From the NCBI GenBank assembly GCA_035771175.1, contig CM069592.1:38456198-38520197 (forward strand): a stretch of DNA of 64,000 nt, given 5' to 3'. The notes below the pieces were generated by a model. That model saw only the letters and a program-made list of their open reading frames with translations. It was not told where the DNA came from and did not search any database. The DNA is from Paratinospora sagittata. Lineage: Eukaryota > Streptophyta > Magnoliopsida > Ranunculales > Menispermaceae. This document shows, piece after piece, positions 61,659 through 64,000 of this stretch. A program made the translations under genes and the position numbers. Numbering within the stretch: position 1 is the first letter of the stretch; every line of letters begins with the position of its first letter.

Positions 61659-61927
61659 TGTCACACCCTGGGTTGCACAACGTGCCCCCTACATGGATCC
61701 ATAATATTGTCCCATCCCGGTACAGCCACCGCCACACAAGGACGTCTTTTGTACACGGGATCATTTGAATGTGGGGACAAATGATCCCGTGTACAAGAGA
61801 CGTCCTTGTGTGGCGGTGGCTGTACCGGGATGGGATAATATTATGGATCCATAATGGCTGGCGTTCGCCCCGAGGGGGTGTGCCCACACCTGGGTAGGGG
61901 GCACGCTGTGCAACCCAGGGTGTGACA
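61659..61927. repeat. 269-bp hairpin (foldback) element
   Basis: TGTCACACCCTGGGTTGCAC at the left edge is the exact complement of the right edge. The arms, about 108 bases each, pair almost throughout (a few mismatches), with a loop of about 11 bases near 61770. The right arm has about 42 extra bases, rich in CCCCGAGGGGGTGTG, that the left arm lacks. GC content is far above the surroundings. The edges resemble LTR starts (TGTCACACCC), so it may be two LTR ends joined head to head. The flanks show no clear target duplication. Confidence 0.8.
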
Positions 61928-61945
61928 AAAAGGCCTTATGTATAC

Positions 61946-64000
61946 TGTGGCGACCCCGAGCCCCGGACCACCAACCCCGCAGGGAATGGCATGCGGAATG
62001 CCGGGGCGGGACGCCCGGCGTAGGCATCTCCGACCACTCCTCAACTCCCGTGAGGTGGTTGAGACCCTACGAACCTTATCTCAAACAACGACATAATATC
62101 AAAAGGTACTAAACAAAACTATCCACCGTATTAATCATCCAAGACAAGAGATAATCCATAAAAATGAACCATAAATAAAATCATAATCCCTACAGTCCAT
62201 TAAAATTGACATACACATAAAGTCCAAAATTGTGGGTACAAATAAAAACCGTCATATGCCCACATGGTCTATCTAACAAGTCCCAACTCACCCATACTAC
62301 AATGTGGTAAGTATTATAATTAAATAATCCAAAATATAATACTTCATAATTTAAAACACAGTTCAATCAAAATGTTTCTCAACTCACGTCGAGGCTTTGG
62401 ATTCTCTCGCAGGCAAGGCCCTCAAGATATGACTACTTCTTTGCCCTTATTCGGGACATAAGGACCTAAAAGAGGAAAATGAGGGTGAGCCAACGGTGCC
62501 CAATGAATAGAATTCAAATATGCTATCAATACTCATCAATAAATATCATGTATGCATGTCAATGTGTAGCATGATTAAAAGCTCATAACATATAGATATC
62601 AAGCATTTATAATAAGTTCGATGCAAGTAAAAGCTTATCAATTTGGATCCACATTCCACATGCATTGGGGTTACTAGTGCACGTCTATTTCACCGTACCG
62701 TTAACCAAAATCATATTTATTTGGGGTTACTAGTGCACATCTATTTCACCGTACCGTTGACCCCAATCATTTCCTTTTTAAAACCCTCCTATGACAAGGT
62801 TAAGTCCCCCTATTAGCCAGATAGATGGGCCCAACTAAAGTCATAAGGTTTTCTCAAATCAATGCATCATTCAAAACATTAGAACACATTCATGCTTTCA
62901 ACATACAATATATATAAGTGATATGATGACATAAAAGATCTAATCATAAATGAAGTCTACTCACAACCAAGCCTCGCGAGAGTATTTAACCACACACGAC
63001 CACCAAACCGAATCAACCCAATCAAGATCCTGAAACATTCATCAATATCCTATCATACGTCAATTTCTATACTCAATCACATAGACATTACACATCAACC
63101 CTAAATCAGCCCACATATAGACAATAGGCCTAAATCTCATCTAATCCCATCATTCAACTCAAATCACATGACTTAGGCCTCTAATGCATAGTTCTCATTC
63201 ATAAACCATTATATTAATCAAAAATACTGATTTTCAATTCCTTAGGCATAAACATGCCCAAATTGGGTCACTTGATCACAAGTAGGCCTAACCCATGATA
63301 TGGTCACAACCACCAAATCAGCAGCATAATCAACCCTAATTATGCTTAATTAAACATAAGTTGCATCAATTCAATAATACTAGGCCAAAAACATCAAATG
63401 CCCCAAAATATGAAAATTTTCATACTTGGGCCATATTGCCGATTTACACTAGGTCACCATGTTCAGCTATGTATATCACTGATTTTGCATCATGGGTTCA
63501 TCAACAATGGCAACTAGGTCAACATAGTTGACATGCAAGCTATTTGGAAAGGTCTAAATTCATATTCTAAATTTAGGTCTAATACAAGCAACCATACTAA
63601 TTCTTCATTTAATATTCTGTTCAGATATATCAATCTACCAACAGAAATATGTAATCACAAAATCAACCGTACAGATTGACGTATGTGAAGAAACAAACCT
63701 TCTGTACAAATATCAGCCCAATCCAACGGTGGACCTAAAAGATAAGTATCTTTGATGAACAAGTCTCTAATCAGATAATTTCTCCTTTCCTGCTGCAAAT
63801 ACTCACACTCAGATGACTATATCACACAACATACTTAACACATAAACATCTCCACCGTTCAGAATTCAGAAATATCAGTTTTAAACTACATACCTAAATT
63901 TGATATCCATCCAACCGTAGATTGAGCAGATCTATAAGTTTCACCGAAACGCGCGAGAAATCTCGACTTTCCGACCAGCTTTTTTTGAGAGGTTAGATCT
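61946..64000 (-). mobile_element. Family B LTR (copy 2), running off the window
   Basis: It is the reverse complement of 39056 down to about 36830, starting TGTGGCGACCCCG. It shares the GGCGTCCCGCCCCGGCATTC block and the 55-bp pair. About 0.7 kb would lie beyond the window. TATAC (61941-61945) precedes it and is the expected target duplication. Whether it is a solo LTR or part of a full element cannot be told. Confidence 0.85.

Noticed and set aside
61761..62044. GC-rich frames of 67-100 codons around the hairpin
   Set aside because: They arise from the hairpin arms and the GC-rich end of the family B LTR. The same peptide appears twice because the arms are complementary.

Overview
The window reads as nuclear DNA of a dicot-type plant. 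It is AT-rich, gene-poor and full of transposable elements. The evidence is GT-AG (and two GC-AG) introns, an ABCC transporter and a trihelix GT-1 factor of plant type, plant L1 LINEs with a C-terminal RNase H domain, RTE LINEs, tRNA-derived SINEs, and solo LTRs that begin TGTAACACCCC or TGTGACGCCCC. The species is not identifiable by eye. A 100-base run of N at 56001-56100 is an assembly gap.

Only two intact protein genes can be supported, both on the minus strand. The first is a ten-exon full ABC transporter of subfamily C (21741-27196), whose exons join without frameshift into a 1452-residue protein. The second is a five-exon trihelix factor of the GT-1 type (43698-54139). Its 380-residue product is spread over 10.4 kb because three introns are swollen with LINE and MITE debris. 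A degenerate promoter, leader and first exon resembling PEX19 lies near 8.85-9.43 kb, and an isolated terminal-exon-like segment lies at 20387-20464.

Region by region: 1-7.6 kb holds LTR debris (a partial LTR of family A, a solo LTR with GTATT target duplications, a probable third LTR, and a copia-type LTR with the start of its internal region). 7.8-10.8 kb holds SINEs, a MITE, the PEX19-like fragment and a truncated L1. 11.7-20.2 kb holds a tandem duplication followed by a large imperfect inverted duplication of a decayed retroelement, possibly an endogenous pararetrovirus. 21.7-27.2 kb is the ABCC gene. 29.1-41.1 kb carries two copies of a ~2 kb segment. Between those copies lie a broken L1 split by a solo LTR of family A (TSD TCAAC) and a solo LTR of family B (TSD TGTAC). 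43.7-54.8 kb is the GT-1 gene and its promoter. 55.5-64 kb holds two more L1 copies (one with a perfect 16-bp target duplication), a third family A LTR, a 269-bp hairpin element and a second family B LTR running off the window end.

The two genes show no obvious functional link. Most of the window's information is the insertion history, which can be ordered from nested target-site duplications.
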